DNA of 64,000 bases, taken from Dokdonia pacifica (GTDB lineage: Bacteria > Bacteroidota > Bacteroidia > Flavobacteriales > Flavobacteriaceae). Location of the stretch: NCBI RefSeq assembly GCF_900188275.1, contig NZ_FZNY01000006.1:248001-312000 (forward strand), read 5' to 3'. The position numbers and the translations under genes were made by a program. The notes beneath the pieces were generated by a model. It saw only the letters and a list, made by a program, of their open reading frames with translations, searched no databases and was not told the origin of the DNA. Shown piece by piece: positions 44,152-53,601 of this stretch (its first letter is position 1; the number at the start of each line of letters is the position of its first letter).

Positions 44152-44888
44152 TAGCTTAATAACATTTGGGTTATAAAATAATTAACAACGATAATAGATA
44201 CACTTGTCCATACAAAGGAAGTTGTACTTGCTTTTCCTACTTCTAGAGCTCCTCCACGCATATAAAACCCATGAAAGGAAGGGATAGTGGCTAGCAAGAA
44301 AGAAAATATAAAAGTCTTTATAAAAGCATATGAAATATGAAAAGGAATAAAATCATCTTTTAGACCTGTTAAAAACTGATCGGCGGTAGTAAAGCCACCA
44401 TATACAGCAGCAATATAAGCACCTAATATACCTAGAAACATAGCAATTGCAATGACAAAAGGATAGAAGCACATTGCTACAATTTTAGGAAATACGAGAT
44501 AGTTTAAAGAATTAATTCCCATAACTTCCAGTGCATCAATTTGCTCAGTTACTCGCATTGTTCCTATGCTAGACGTGATAAACGACCCTACTTTTCCCGC
44601 CATAATAATAGATAAAAACGTAGGCGCAAATTCGAGAATAACAGATTGCCTTGATGCAAACCCTATCAACTCTTTTGGTATAATAGGATTGGTAAGGTTC
44701 AGTGCTGTTTGGATAGCAACCACACCACCTACAAAAAAGGAGATAAAGGCTACAATCCCTAAAGAACCGATAATTAGATCATCAATCTCTTTAAAAATTA
44801 ATACTCTCAAGACTTTTCCTTTTGTCGGTTTGACAAAAGTCTCTTTAATCATTAAGAAGTACTTACCTATATCGTGTAGATATGTCAT
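44151..44888 (-). CDS. ABC transporter permease, MlaE family
   Basis: A 245-aa inner-membrane protein with five to six helices and the MlaE signature region (EFAPTFLSIIMAGKVGSFIT, SSIGTMRVTEQIDALEVMGI, NSLNYLVFPKIVAMCFYPFV). It pairs with the downstream ATPase in phospholipid trafficking between the membranes. Confidence 0.92.
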   Translation of the reverse strand: MTYLHDIGKYFLMIKETFVKPTKGKVLRVLIFKEIDDLIIGSLGIVAFISFFVGGVVAIQTALNLTNPIIPKELIGFASRQSVILEFAPTFLSIIMAGKVGSFITSSIGTMRVTEQIDALEVMGINSLNYLVFPKIVAMCFYPFVIAIAMFLGILGAYIAAVYGGFTTADQFLTGLKDDFIPFHISYAFIKTFIFSFLLATIPSFHGFYMRGGALEVGKASTTSFVWTSVSIIVVNYFITQMLLS

Positions 44889-44962
44889 GTAATTGCTTTG
44901 AGAAAGCTAAATTAACAAAATAAACTCGCAGAGCGTTATTTTGCTATAGCTTTATGAACGTT

Positions 44963-46090
44963 CTATAACTTGAGTAATGCTTTGATTTTTTTGTAAATCT
45001 CTGTGTTTTCATAGATTCCAGAAAATTCTTCGGCACCAGGGCCATATGCAAAAACAGGAACCATAGTGGCTGAGTGTCCTCCGGTTGAAAATGAAGGTTT
45101 AATTTTATTGTAATTTCCATCGTCAGATGCCAATGTAAAGCCACCAGTTTCATGATCGGCGGTAACAATGACTAAGGTGTTTTTATCTCTTTTTGCAAAA
45201 TCAAGTACTTTTCCTAATACCTTGTCAAAATCTATCATTTCTCCAATAAGATAATCTGCATCATTGGCATGTCCTCCCCAATCTATTTGAGAACCTTCTA
45301 CCATCAAGAAAAAACCATCTTTGTCTTCTTGTAAATAAGAAAGTCCTAATGCTGTAGCATCATATAAAAACGAACCTCTTCCGTCTATCTTTTTAGGCAT
45401 ACCCCCATCAGCAAGTAGGAATCCATATTTTTTATCTTGACGCATAAACATATCCGTGTTAAGAAAGGTGGTATTTACTTCAAAGTTGTTTTTTTTCAAT
45501 TGTGCTAAAAGATCTTTTTTATCTGATCTTTTATTAAAAAATTTAAGTCCGCCTCCTGCAAAAAAGTCTACAGAAGAGTTGGTAAGTGCTTCAGCAATTT
45601 CTTCTTCCATTCTACGTAATTTTACATGCGCATAAAAACTTGCAGGCGTTGCATGCGTTATTGTTGAGGTTGCAATCACTCCCGTGGCATACCCACGTTC
45701 TGATAACTCTTCTAGAATAGTTGGTGTTGCAATAGTGTCTGTATTTACTCCTATGGCACCATTATATGTTTTAATACCTGATGCAAATGAAGTTGCTCCT
45801 GCGGCAGAATCTGTAATAAGATCACTCGCAGAAGATGTTTTTATAAGCCCTATATATTTAAAGCGTTCATAATTTGAAGGCTCAGAATGGTAAAATTGTG
45901 TAGATGATATTTGAGTTAATCCCGTTCCATCAGCAATCATCATAATGATGTTTTTTGGTGCTTTTTGCTGTTGTACAGTTGTTTGTGGGGGAGTAGGAGG
46001 TTGTGGTGTTGTTGTAATTTTCTTGGTTGCACAAGAGAATAGTGTAAATAACGAGGCTATCGCTATAAGTTGAAATCTAAATCTAGACAT
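44963..46090 (-). CDS. Alkaline phosphatase, lipoprotein
   Basis: A 375-aa phosphatase with lipobox cysteine C20 (TLFSC) and a Pro/Gln/Thr linker. Metal and catalytic residues: D54 in MMIADGTGLTQ, S95 in LITDSAAGATSFASG, late D/H pairs in VEGSQIDWGGHANDAD and VIVTADHETGGF, and SFSTGGHSATMVPVFAYGP. It would release phosphate from organic phosphoesters in the periplasm or at the surface. It is smaller than E. coli PhoA, in line with flavobacterial homologues. No Pho box was identified. Confidence 0.93.
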   Translation of the reverse strand: MSRFRFQLIAIASLFTLFSCATKKITTTPQPPTPPQTTVQQQKAPKNIIMMIADGTGLTQISSTQFYHSEPSNYERFKYIGLIKTSSASDLITDSAAGATSFASGIKTYNGAIGVNTDTIATPTILEELSERGYATGVIATSTITHATPASFYAHVKLRRMEEEIAEALTNSSVDFFAGGGLKFFNKRSDKKDLLAQLKKNNFEVNTTFLNTDMFMRQDKKYGFLLADGGMPKKIDGRGSFLYDATALGLSYLQEDKDGFFLMVEGSQIDWGGHANDADYLIGEMIDFDKVLGKVLDFAKRDKNTLVIVTADHETGGFTLASDDGNYNKIKPSFSTGGHSATMVPVFAYGPGAEEFSGIYENTEIYKKIKALLKL

Positions 46091-46160
46091 AATGTATGCT
46101 TTATAGAAATGTAAAAATACTAATATATAAAAGGTAATGTATCAGGATAGTGTTAAGAAT

Positions 46161-47015
46161 TTACGGAGTAATTTTAGAAATGATACCTTGCCATCTTAAT
46201 TTCCTGATAAAAATCCCTTCTTCTTTAGTTACAAGATATGGTTGTTGTTCTCGTTTTGCACGAAAATAACCACTCATATAATCAAAAAAGAATTTTATTT
46301 TTTTCTTACGAAGTGCTAATTTTAAAGATGCAATGGTTGTTAGTATAAAGCCATATCGCATTCCATAAAATGCTTGTCCCTGTTTATATTTTGCAGCTTT
46401 TGTATAAGTGTTTCCTGTAGGTTTTAAATGTTTTACAGCGAGCCTTTCATTTGTGACAATATGCCATCCGTAATATTTTGACTGCAATTCATCTACGGTA
46501 TCCCATCCCATTGCAGCTTTAAGGCCATTTATTTGTTTAAAACACGCTTTTCGATATGCTTTGAGCGCTCCTCTGATATGATCTTTATTCGTTAAATTTT
46601 CTAAGACCCATTTGTCCTGTTGTTTGATATAACAAAATCCTCCAGCCATTCCTACTTTTGAGTCTTCTTTAAAATGCTCAATAATGGTTTCTATGTAATC
46701 TGGTGGGAAGATAAGGTCTGCATCAAATTTGCATATGATATCATAATTTTCATCTAAGGTATCTAAACCTTTTTGAAAGGCTTGTATTACTTTACTCCCT
46801 GGTAAGTGTTGTGATTTAGCATTAGAATTAACTAGAGTTATGAATGGGTACGCTTTCGCGAAAGCGTATATCACCTCTTCAGAATTATCAGTACTGTGGT
46901 CATTTACAACAACAATTTTTTTTGGAAGTACTGTCTGAGTTACTAGAGAATCTAATGTTTGAGTTATGAGTGTAGCTTCATTATGACACGGTATGACAAT
47001 GTAAACATCCATCAT
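46161..47015 (-). CDS. Family 2 glycosyltransferase
   Basis: A 284-aa GT-A enzyme beginning MMDVYIVIPCHNEATLITQT, with VVNDHSTDNSEE, the DxD-like CKFDADLIFPPDYIE and a TVDELQ acceptor-side motif. It transfers a sugar to a lipid or surface glycan; the product is not predictable. A perfect palindrome copy (46849-46868) is read as EVIYAFAKAYPFIT right after the DHSTDNS loop. It follows the KAS III-like gene. Confidence 0.87.
   Translation of the reverse strand: MMDVYIVIPCHNEATLITQTLDSLVTQTVLPKKIVVVNDHSTDNSEEVIYAFAKAYPFITLVNSNAKSQHLPGSKVIQAFQKGLDTLDENYDIICKFDADLIFPPDYIETIIEHFKEDSKVGMAGGFCYIKQQDKWVLENLTNKDHIRGALKAYRKACFKQINGLKAAMGWDTVDELQSKYYGWHIVTNERLAVKHLKPTGNTYTKAAKYKQGQAFYGMRYGFILTTIASLKLALRKKKIKFFFDYMSGYFRAKREQQPYLVTKEEGIFIRKLRWQGIISKITP
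46849..46868. repeat. Genome palindrome inside the family 2 glycosyltransferase gene
   Basis: Perfect 20-bp copy, TACGCTTTCGCGAAAGCGTA, translated as YAFAKAY. Confidence 0.92.
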
Positions 47016-47056
47016 TATATTGGTTTTTTAAACCTCATCTTGTAGGGAGTTCCGTG

Positions 47057-48118
47057 TTAATATCTATAGGCAATTGCATTAATATTCATTCCAGCACCAA
47101 CACTAGCAAATAAGATTAAATCTCCTTTAGCTATTTCTTGATCTTTTATTTTCCCATTGATAACAAGGTCAAATACCGTAGGTACTGTAGCTACAGAGCT
47201 ATTTCCTAATTTATGAATACTCATAGGCATTACATTTTCAGGCATTGGATACTCATACAATTTGAAAAAACGCTCACAGATGGCTTCATCCATTTTTTCA
47301 TTTGCTTGGTGAATAAATATTTTTTTTACGTTTTCTATTTTTTCTCCGCTCTTATCAAGGCAAGATTTCATAGCCTTAGGTACATTTGTTAGTGCAAAAT
47401 TGTAAATTTTACGACCATGCATTTTTATATACCTAGTATCTTCAGGTTCTTCTTGATTATTTGATTTTCCAAAAAACAAGAAATAAGCTTCGTCATAGGT
47501 GTAGGTTGCAGATTCAAAGGAAAGAATGCCTGTGTCATTATTTTGATCCTCTTCTATAATGGTTGCTCCAGCACCATCACTATAAATCATACTATCTCTA
47601 TCGTGCGGATCTACTACACGAGATAAAGTTTCTGTACCAATGACAAGACATCGTTTTGCCATCCCCGCTTTAATGAATGCTTGTGCTTGTATAACACCTT
47701 CTATCCATCCAGGGCATCCAAATAAAATATCATAAGCAACACAACGAGGGTTTTTAATACGTAAACTATGTTTTATACGAGAGGCAAGACTCGGAACAAG
47801 ATCACTTTGCTCTCTGCCCTTTTGTACATCTCCAAAGTTATGAGCAACAATGATATAATCTATCGTTTCAGGATCTATATCTGCATCAGAAATTGCTTTT
47901 TCAGCTGCAAAAAAGCCTAAATCTGAAGAAGTAAGGTGATCTTTAGCATACCTGCGTTCTTCAATCCCAGTAATAGCTTTAAACTTTTCTATAATAATTG
48001 TGTTTTCATGCTTTATAGAAGAGCCATCACTATTTAGAAATAAGTGGTTATTAAAATCTTCATTTTTTTCAACCGCGCTAGGAATATAGCTTCCTATTCC
48101 TGTAATCTTAATACCCAT
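47057..48118 (-). CDS. 3-oxoacyl-ACP synthase III-like (KAS III) protein
   Basis: A 353-aa thiolase-fold enzyme related to FabH: active-site C135 in ILFGCPGWIEGV, His in FIHQANEKMDE and Asn in LGNSSVATVPTV. It would condense an acyl-CoA with malonyl-ACP or carry out a related acyl transfer. Being alone and not in a fab cluster, it may serve a secondary lipid rather than bulk fatty acid synthesis. The glycosyltransferase gene follows 41 nt downstream. Confidence 0.87.
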   Translation of the reverse strand: MGIKITGIGSYIPSAVEKNEDFNNHLFLNSDGSSIKHENTIIIEKFKAITGIEERRYAKDHLTSSDLGFFAAEKAISDADIDPETIDYIIVAHNFGDVQKGREQSDLVPSLASRIKHSLRIKNPRCVAYDILFGCPGWIEGVIQAQAFIKAGMAKRCLVIGTETLSRVVDPHDRDSMIYSDGAGATIIEEDQNNDTGILSFESATYTYDEAYFLFFGKSNNQEEPEDTRYIKMHGRKIYNFALTNVPKAMKSCLDKSGEKIENVKKIFIHQANEKMDEAICERFFKLYEYPMPENVMPMSIHKLGNSSVATVPTVFDLVINGKIKDQEIAKGDLILFASVGAGMNINAIAYRY

Positions 48119-48293
48119 ATATTATGGTCTTTTTATTAATATTTTGTAAAAGTAATGAAACTCAATTGAATAGTTAATTCAAGATGAATTTATGATTATA
48201 TTTTTGTGAATTTATAACTAATTTCAAGAAAATGATAAAAGATTAATTATAGTGAGTTTTATTTTTATTTTTTTTTGAGGATACTTAAAAAAA

Positions 48294-48317
48294 TAGCAGG
48301 TATGTGTATACCTGCTA
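48294..48317 (-). terminator. Rho-independent terminator of gcvP
   Basis: TAGCAGGTAT (48294-48303) pairs with ATACCTGCTA (48308-48317); on the minus strand it is followed by seven T, 25 nt past the gcvP stop. Confidence 0.85.
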
Positions 48318-48342
48318 CTCTATATAATGTATGTAAAATATG

Positions 48343-51192
48343 TTATGCTTCTTCCATATACTCTTCAATAGGAGCACATGTACATATTAAGTTGCGATCT
48401 CCATAGGCATCGTCTACACGTCTTACCGTTGGCCAGAATTTATTTTCAGCGATATATGATAATGGGTACGCTGCTTTTTCTCTGGTGTATGGGAAATCCC
48501 ACGTGTCAGCAGTTAACATTGCAAGTGTATGTGGTGCGTTTTTCATCACATTATTAGGATCACTTACCGCTTCGTCAATTTCTTTTCTAATACTAATCAT
48601 GGCATCACAAAAACGATCAAGCTCTTCTTTACTTTCACTTTCTGTTGGTTCAATCATAATTGTTCCAGCTACAGGGAAAGATACAGTAGGCGCATGGAAT
48701 CCATAATCCATAAGACGTTTTGCTATATCCGTAACTTCAATACCATTAGTTTTGAACGGACGACAATCTATAATCATCTCGTGAGCTGCACGACCACGTT
48801 CTCCAGTATATAAACATTGATAGTGTCCATCTAAACGTTCTTTAATGTAATTAGCATTTAGAATAGCATATTCTGTAGATCTACGAAGTCCATTTTCTCC
48901 TAGCATTGTAATGTATGCATAGGATATTAAACAAGCCAATGCAGATCCCCATGGCGCTGCAGATATTGCAGTTATCGCTTTATCTCCTCCTGTTGTAATG
49001 ATTGGATTTGATGGTAAGAATGGAACTAATTGACTAGCTACACAGATAGGGCCAACTCCAGGACCTCCTCCTCCATGAGGGATGGCAAATGTTTTATGAA
49101 GATTTAGGTGGCATACATCTGCACCAATAGCACCTGGATGTGTAAGTGCTACTTGGGCATTCATATTTGCACCATCCATATATACTTGACCACCATTTTC
49201 ATGAATGATACTTGTAATTTCTTTAATAGCACTTTCATATACCCCATGCGTAGATGGGTATGTTACCATTAATGCTGCTAGATTGTCTTTGTGTTCTTCA
49301 GCTTTTGCACGTAAATCATCTAGATCTATATTTCCATTATCTAATGCTTTTGTTACAATTACTTTCATTCCAGCCATTACTGCACTGGCAGGATTTGTTC
49401 CATGAGCAGAAGATGGAATTAAGCATATATTTCTGTGAGCATCACCTCTTGATTCGTGGTAAGCACGTATCACCATTAATCCAGCATATTCTCCTTGAGC
49501 TCCAGAATTAGGTTGTAATGATGTTCCAGCAAAACCAGTAATTTCGGTGAGTTGATCTTCCAGTTTCTTTAACATTGCTTGATACCCTTGTGCTTGCTCT
49601 AAAGGAGCAAATGGATGGATATTTCCCCATTGTGGATTACTTAAAGGAAGCATTTCTGAAGCAGCATTTAACTTCATAGTGCATGATCCTAAAGAAATCA
49701 TAGAATGATTTAGAGAGAGGTCTTTGCGTTCTAATTTCTTAATGTAACGCATCAGTTCTGTTTCAGAATGATAACTGTTAAATACATCTAACGTTAAAAA
49801 AGAAGTATCACGAGCTACTCCTCCAGAAATACTAGATCCTTCTATGAGTTCTTGTACTTTAATAGGAGTCTTGTCTAAGGCTTTTGCAAAAACAGCAATG
49901 ATAGCATTGATGTTTTTTAATGTGGTTGCTTCATGTATTGATATAGACACCGTATCGGCATCTGGATAATAAAAGTTAATATTGTTTTCAGTAGCTATTG
50001 CTGCTACTTTTTGGCTATCTGTTTTTACTTGAATGGTATCAAAATAGGCTGTATTTGTCTGGTATAACCCTAATTTTTCTAATGCATCTGCAAGTGTTGC
50101 TGCAGCGTTATGTACTTTATTAGCGATATTTTTCAATCCTTCTGGGCCATGATAGACTCCATACATTCCAGCCATTACAGCTAGTAATACTTGTGCTGTG
50201 CAAATATTTGAAGTTGCTTTATCGCGTTTTATATGTTGTTCTCTGGTTTGGAGAGCCATGCGTAATGCACGATTTCCATTCATATCTTTTGTAACACCAA
50301 TGATACGACCAGGAATATTACGTTTGTACGTTTCTCTTGTAGCAAAATAAGCAGCATGAGGACCACCATATCCCAATGGAATCCCGAAACGTTGTGTTGT
50401 TCCTACGACAACATCAACACCCATTTCTCCGGGAGCTTTTAATTTTACAAGACTTAAAATATCTGCTGCAACAGCTACTTTAATTCCAGCATCATTTGCT
50501 TGATTTACAAATCCTGAGATATCGTGTACTTGTCCTGATTTTCCAGGATATTGTAATATAGCTCCAAAGAAATCTTGAGAAAAATCAAAGGTTTCATGAT
50601 TTCCTATGACAAGTTCAATACCTATCGGGGTTGACCTTGTTTGTAATAATGATAAGGTTTGAGGTAGTATTTCTTCAGATACAAAGAATTTTGAAATTCC
50701 AGCCTTTTTCTGATCTCTACTACGAACAGCATATAACAGTGCCATGGCCTCAGCAGCAGCAGTTGCTTCATCTAATAAAGATGCATTTGCTAGTTCCATT
50801 CCTGTTAGATCAGTGATCATTGTTTGGTAATTAAGCAATGCTTCTAATCTCCCTTGGGCTATTTCTGCTTGATAGGGTGTATATGCAGTATACCAACCTG
50901 GATTTTCTAAGATGTTACGTTGTATTACAGCGGGTGTAACTGCTTGATGATATCCTAATCCAATATAGGAGTTAAATACTTTGTTTTGTGAAGCAAGGTC
51001 TTGTATATGTGCTGCAAATTCATGTTCACTCATTGCAGGATCAAGGGCAAGGGGTTGCTCTAGTCTAATATTATCTGGGATGGTTTCAAAAATGAGTTGA
51101 TCTATAGTTTCAACACCTACTTTTTGAAGCATGGCCGGAAGATCTGATCTTCTAGGGCCAATATGGCGTAAAGCAAATGAATCAGTATTCAT
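48343..51192 (-). CDS. gcvP: Glycine dehydrogenase (decarboxylating), P protein
   Basis: A 949-aa fused P-protein of the glycine cleavage system, decarboxylating glycine and loading the aminomethyl group onto lipoyl-GcvH. The N-terminal half contains [20 protein letters not shown], the C-terminal half the PLP lysine in [18 protein letters not shown] and [13 protein letters not shown]. Length matches the single-chain form. gcvH and gcvT are not in the window. A -7 match TAATTTTG lies 23 nt upstream. Confidence 0.97.
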   Translation of the reverse strand: MNTDSFALRHIGPRRSDLPAMLQKVGVETIDQLIFETIPDNIRLEQPLALDPAMSEHEFAAHIQDLASQNKVFNSYIGLGYHQAVTPAVIQRNILENPGWYTAYTPYQAEIAQGRLEALLNYQTMITDLTGMELANASLLDEATAAAEAMALLYAVRSRDQKKAGISKFFVSEEILPQTLSLLQTRSTPIGIELVIGNHETFDFSQDFFGAILQYPGKSGQVHDISGFVNQANDAGIKVAVAADILSLVKLKAPGEMGVDVVVGTTQRFGIPLGYGGPHAAYFATRETYKRNIPGRIIGVTKDMNGNRALRMALQTREQHIKRDKATSNICTAQVLLAVMAGMYGVYHGPEGLKNIANKVHNAAATLADALEKLGLYQTNTAYFDTIQVKTDSQKVAAIATENNINFYYPDADTVSISIHEATTLKNINAIIAVFAKALDKTPIKVQELIEGSSISGGVARDTSFLTLDVFNSYHSETELMRYIKKLERKDLSLNHSMISLGSCTMKLNAASEMLPLSNPQWGNIHPFAPLEQAQGYQAMLKKLEDQLTEITGFAGTSLQPNSGAQGEYAGLMVIRAYHESRGDAHRNICLIPSSAHGTNPASAVMAGMKVIVTKALDNGNIDLDDLRAKAEEHKDNLAALMVTYPSTHGVYESAIKEITSIIHENGGQVYMDGANMNAQVALTHPGAIGADVCHLNLHKTFAIPHGGGGPGVGPICVASQLVPFLPSNPIITTGGDKAITAISAAPWGSALACLISYAYITMLGENGLRRSTEYAILNANYIKERLDGHYQCLYTGERGRAAHEMIIDCRPFKTNGIEVTDIAKRLMDYGFHAPTVSFPVAGTIMIEPTESESKEELDRFCDAMISIRKEIDEAVSDPNNVMKNAPHTLAMLTADTWDFPYTREKAAYPLSYIAENKFWPTVRRVDDAYGDRNLICTCAPIEEYMEEA

Positions 51193-51214
51193 ATTGTTTT
51201 GAATTTTTAAGTAA

Positions 51215-51222
51215 CAAAATTA
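51215..51222 (-). promoter_or_regulatory. Candidate gcvP -7 element
   Basis: The minus strand reads TAATTTTG, an exact TAnnTTTG, 22 nt before the gcvP ATG. No convincing -33 element and no glycine riboswitch aptamer were seen. Confidence 0.45.
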
Positions 51223-51282
51223 CGACTTATAACTGTAAAAAATCTATCTTTTAAGACTACAATTGGGTAAGTTGTAAACGAT

Positions 51283-51315
51283 TTTGTGAGCTTATTAACA
51301 GTTGTCTTATTTTTG
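51283..51315 (+). promoter_or_regulatory. Promoter of the UbiA-like gene; fixes its start
   Basis: TTTG (51283-51286) and TATTTTTG (51308-51315) are 21 nt apart, a full Bacteroidota match. The -7 element lies inside the upstream TTG-started frame, so translation must begin at the ATG 51320, nearly leaderless. Confidence 0.65.
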
Positions 51316-51319
51316 TTTA

Positions 51320-52147
51320 ATGAAATGGTTAAAACGTATTTTTAATTTTTACATCAATAGTAGTATTCACGTGAGTTTAGCGGTGGTTTCTTTGGTGTTT
51401 ATAACGTATGAAACTTTCAACATTTTATATCACAAGGAATTTATCTTTTTTGTTTTTTTTGCAAGTATAACGGGGTATAATTTTATTAAGTACTCTCGTT
51501 TAGCAAAACTGCATCATTTGAGTCTTACAGAATCACTGCGTGCCATTCAATTATTCTCATTACTATCTTTTGTTTGTATGATTTATTATGCAATGCAACT
51601 TTCTTATGATGTGTTGTTTGTATGTGGTGTTTTTGGCTTATTAACATTATTATACGCGTTGCCTGTGCTTTCGCGAAAGCGTAATTTACGATCCTTTCAT
51701 GGGGCAAAAATGTATACGATTGCTATCGTGTGGTCAGGTGTAACGGTATTGTTGCCAGCAATAGATGGTATGTTGGAACTACAGGTAGATGTGTGGATTA
51801 CTTTTGTACAACGATTATTGTTTATTATCGTTATTACATTACCATTTGATATTCGAGATCTGAATTATGATCGAGAAGAAATAAATACTATTCCTAAAAG
51901 TTTAGGAATAAAATATACTAAGCTTTTAGGAATAGGTTTATTGATATTATTTTTTATACTTGAGTTTTTTAAAGATCAACTTCAGTATAAAAATGTGTTT
52001 TCTATATGTTTGATAAGTGTGCTTTCTGCTATATGTTTACTAGCTTCTTCAGATAAGCAATACAAATATTATGCTTCTTTTTTTGTGGAAGGGTTGCCTA
52101 TGATTTGGTTTGGTATATTGAGTTTATTATATGCTTTATTGCCCTAA
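51320..52147 (+). CDS. UbiA-like / hypothetical polytopic membrane protein
   Basis: A 275-aa protein with about seven to nine membrane helices. The order of helices and the motif LPFDIRDLNYDREEINTIPK resemble the second Asp-rich loop of UbiA prenyltransferases (D-x-x-D-x-x-x-D), but the first D-rich motif (NDxxD) is not obvious, so enzyme activity is doubtful. Start chosen at ATG 51320 because a promoter occupies the upstream part. A 14-bp palindrome at 51667-51680 is read as PVLSRKRN. Its end overlaps the convergent zinc-protein gene by 12 bases. Confidence 0.75.
   Translation: MKWLKRIFNFYINSSIHVSLAVVSLVFITYETFNILYHKEFIFFVFFASITGYNFIKYSRLAKLHHLSLTESLRAIQLFSLLSFVCMIYYAMQLSYDVLFVCGVFGLLTLLYALPVLSRKRNLRSFHGAKMYTIAIVWSGVTVLLPAIDGMLELQVDVWITFVQRLLFIIVITLPFDIRDLNYDREEINTIPKSLGIKYTKLLGIGLLILFFILEFFKDQLQYKNVFSICLISVLSAICLLASSDKQYKYYASFFVEGLPMIWFGILSLLYALLP
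51667..51680. repeat. Genome palindrome core inside the UbiA-like gene
   Basis: GCTTTCGCGAAAGC is perfect over 14 bp and is read in the LSRK frame. Confidence 0.85.
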
Positions 52148-52378
52148 TTCTCTTGCAAGTCTTTCTTTAAGAGCATTCTTTTCATCTTTACTTACTGTTT
52201 CAACTTTAGGATTATTCATCGCTTTTGTAAGTTTAGTATTGTTTGCAGTATATGTTCTACAAGCCCTACAATACAGTAAGTGAAAGGTAAGCTTTACTTT
52301 CTCTAGAAAGCTAGCTTCTTTGTATTGATTTTTGTCACATATATGATTTGCTTCGTGACATTCTAATTTTACTTTCAT
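52136..52378 (-). CDS. Small zinc-binding protein, probable anti-sigma factor
   Basis: An 80-aa soluble protein with H33-x3-C37-x2-C40 (HLLYCRAC), the core motif of ZAS zinc anti-sigma factors, and upstream Cys/His (C7, H8, H12, C14) that could complete the site. It follows the ECF sigma gene by 28 nt in the same direction, which supports a sigma/anti-sigma pair. Similar short flavobacterial proteins are sometimes labelled glycine dehydrogenase in annotation because gcvP is often next door; nothing in the sequence supports that name. Confidence 0.72.
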   Translation of the reverse strand: MKVKLECHEANHICDKNQYKEASFLEKVKLTFHLLYCRACRTYTANNTKLTKAMNNPKVETVSKDEKNALKERLARELGQ

Positions 52379-52406
52379 AAGTCTTTTTCTTAATAGTTTT
52401 GAGTCT

Positions 52407-52958
52407 TTAGAACCAGTCTTTTTCCATACAACTAGCCATAGCTGTACGAGCTCTATGTATTATTACCCAAAAGTTAGACGGGGTAATATCAAATTCATTA
52501 CAAATTGTTTCTGTATCAAATCCGTCTATTGTTTTCATTCTGAAAATACGCGCTTGTTTTTCTGGAAGCTTTGAGAGACAGCCATATATTGCTTCTCCTA
52601 ATTCTTCATTTTGAATCTGATCCTCGGCAGTTTTATCAAATGGATCAGCTACGCGTTCTTCTAGCCAATCTCCTTCGCTCTCATCGTCTTTATAATTGAT
52701 ATGAACTTCGGCCTTTCCTTTTTTGGAATTAGATTTACGATAATGATCAATAATTTTACGCTTAAGGATAGATATAAGCCATGTACGTTCACTGGCATCT
52801 CCTTTAAAGTTTTTCATAGACTTAAGACCAGCAAGAAAAGTTTCTGATATTAAATCTTGAGCCATCTCTCTATCATTAACGCGAGCTATGGTATAATTAA
52901 ATAAATAATCTGAATATTGATCGACCCATTTCGTAGGATCTATTTGGTTTGATGGCAT
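52407..52958 (-). CDS. RNA polymerase sigma-70 factor, ECF subfamily
   Basis: A 183-aa ECF sigma factor. Region 2 is visible as YLFNYTIARVNDREMAQDLI and SETFLAGLKSMKNFKG, with the DNA-melting part ERTWLISILKRKIIDHYRK; region 4 as LPEKQARIFRMKTIDGFDTE, TICNEFDITPSNFWVIIHRA. It probably directs a small stress or envelope regulon under control of the adjacent zinc protein. A -7-like TATTTTTG precedes it. Confidence 0.92.
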   Translation of the reverse strand: MPSNQIDPTKWVDQYSDYLFNYTIARVNDREMAQDLISETFLAGLKSMKNFKGDASERTWLISILKRKIIDHYRKSNSKKGKAEVHINYKDDESEGDWLEERVADPFDKTAEDQIQNEELGEAIYGCLSKLPEKQARIFRMKTIDGFDTETICNEFDITPSNFWVIIHRARTAMASCMEKDWF

Positions 52959-52982
52959 AGCCTATTTTATCGAGGATTCACG

Positions 52983-52990
52983 CAAAAATA
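52983..52990 (-). promoter_or_regulatory. Candidate -7 element of the ECF sigma gene
   Basis: The minus strand reads TATTTTTG, an exact TAnnTTTG, 24 nt before the ATG. No -33 element at the normal spacing. Confidence 0.42.
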
Positions 52991-53079
52991 ACAATTTTGA
53001 TAATATTGACACGGTTAATGCAAATTTTATGTGATTTATATATAATTTCTCTCAAATGAATAAGGCATTTTTAGTTAAT

Positions 53080-53113
53080 AAAGGCAAGTTCGCACCACAC
53101 ACAACTTGCCTTT
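53080..53113 (-). terminator. Terminator of the 53146-57268 operon
   Basis: AAAGGCAAGTT (53080-53090) pairs with AACTTGCCTTT (53103-53113) over a 12-nt loop, 33 nt past the SRPBCC stop. The downstream U run is weak. Confidence 0.6.
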
Positions 53114-53145
53114 ATGATACTAAACATTATATGTAATTATAATGC

Positions 53146-53601
53146 TTAGCGATTATTTTCTAGTTCCTTTTTTAAAATTGAATTTCTGTTTACAATAAAA
53201 TCTTTCATATGTTTTTTAAGAAGTAATCGGTCAAATAATTTCCCAAAGACACCGTAAGGGGTTTGATAGGTGATCACATCTTTCATATGAACACCATCTT
53301 CTTTTTGTTCAAAATAGTGTTGATGTCTAAACGATTTAAAACGCCCATCTATCATTTCATCTACAAAATAGGTAGGGGCATCATAAGCCGATATGATGGA
53401 AGTATGGGTCAAGAATACACCAAAGTGTTTTCCTCTCCAAGTAACCGTCTCGTTATGTTTAATAATCCCAGAAGTTACACCTGCAATGGCTTCTTCATTT
53501 GTTTGTGAAGCGGTTTTCTTATGAAAATCAATATCTAAAGAGAGTTGAAAAGCGTCTTCTATAGTACTATTTATTTTAGTATGTAAAGTAATTACGGTCA
53601 T
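53146..53601 (-). CDS. SRPBCC (START-like) family protein
   Basis: A 151-aa helix-grip protein (MTVITLHTKINSTIEDAFQL, VTWRGKHFGVFLTHTSIISA, ITYQTPYGVFGKLFDRLLLK). Members bind hydrophobic ligands; in this subgroup they often neighbour TIGR01777 epimerases, as here, where the start overlaps the epimerase stop by 4 bases (ATGA). Last gene of the operon. Confidence 0.87.
   Translation of the reverse strand: MTVITLHTKINSTIEDAFQLSLDIDFHKKTASQTNEEAIAGVTSGIIKHNETVTWRGKHFGVFLTHTSIISAYDAPTYFVDEMIDGRFKSFRHQHYFEQKEDGVHMKDVITYQTPYGVFGKLFDRLLLKKHMKDFIVNRNSILKKELENNR

Noticed and set aside
48119-48342. Possible small gene or RNA in the AT-rich gap upstream of the KAS III gene
   Set aside because: Apart from the gcvP terminator at 48294-48317 I see no coding frame or structured element.
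51302-51319. TTG start for the UbiA-like gene
   Set aside because: A consensus -7 element occupies 51308-51315, so this part is not transcribed; the ATG at 51320 is used instead.
52136-52378. Glycine dehydrogenase for the 80-aa zinc protein
   Set aside because: It is far too short and has no PLP-binding features; the label probably comes from proximity to gcvP.
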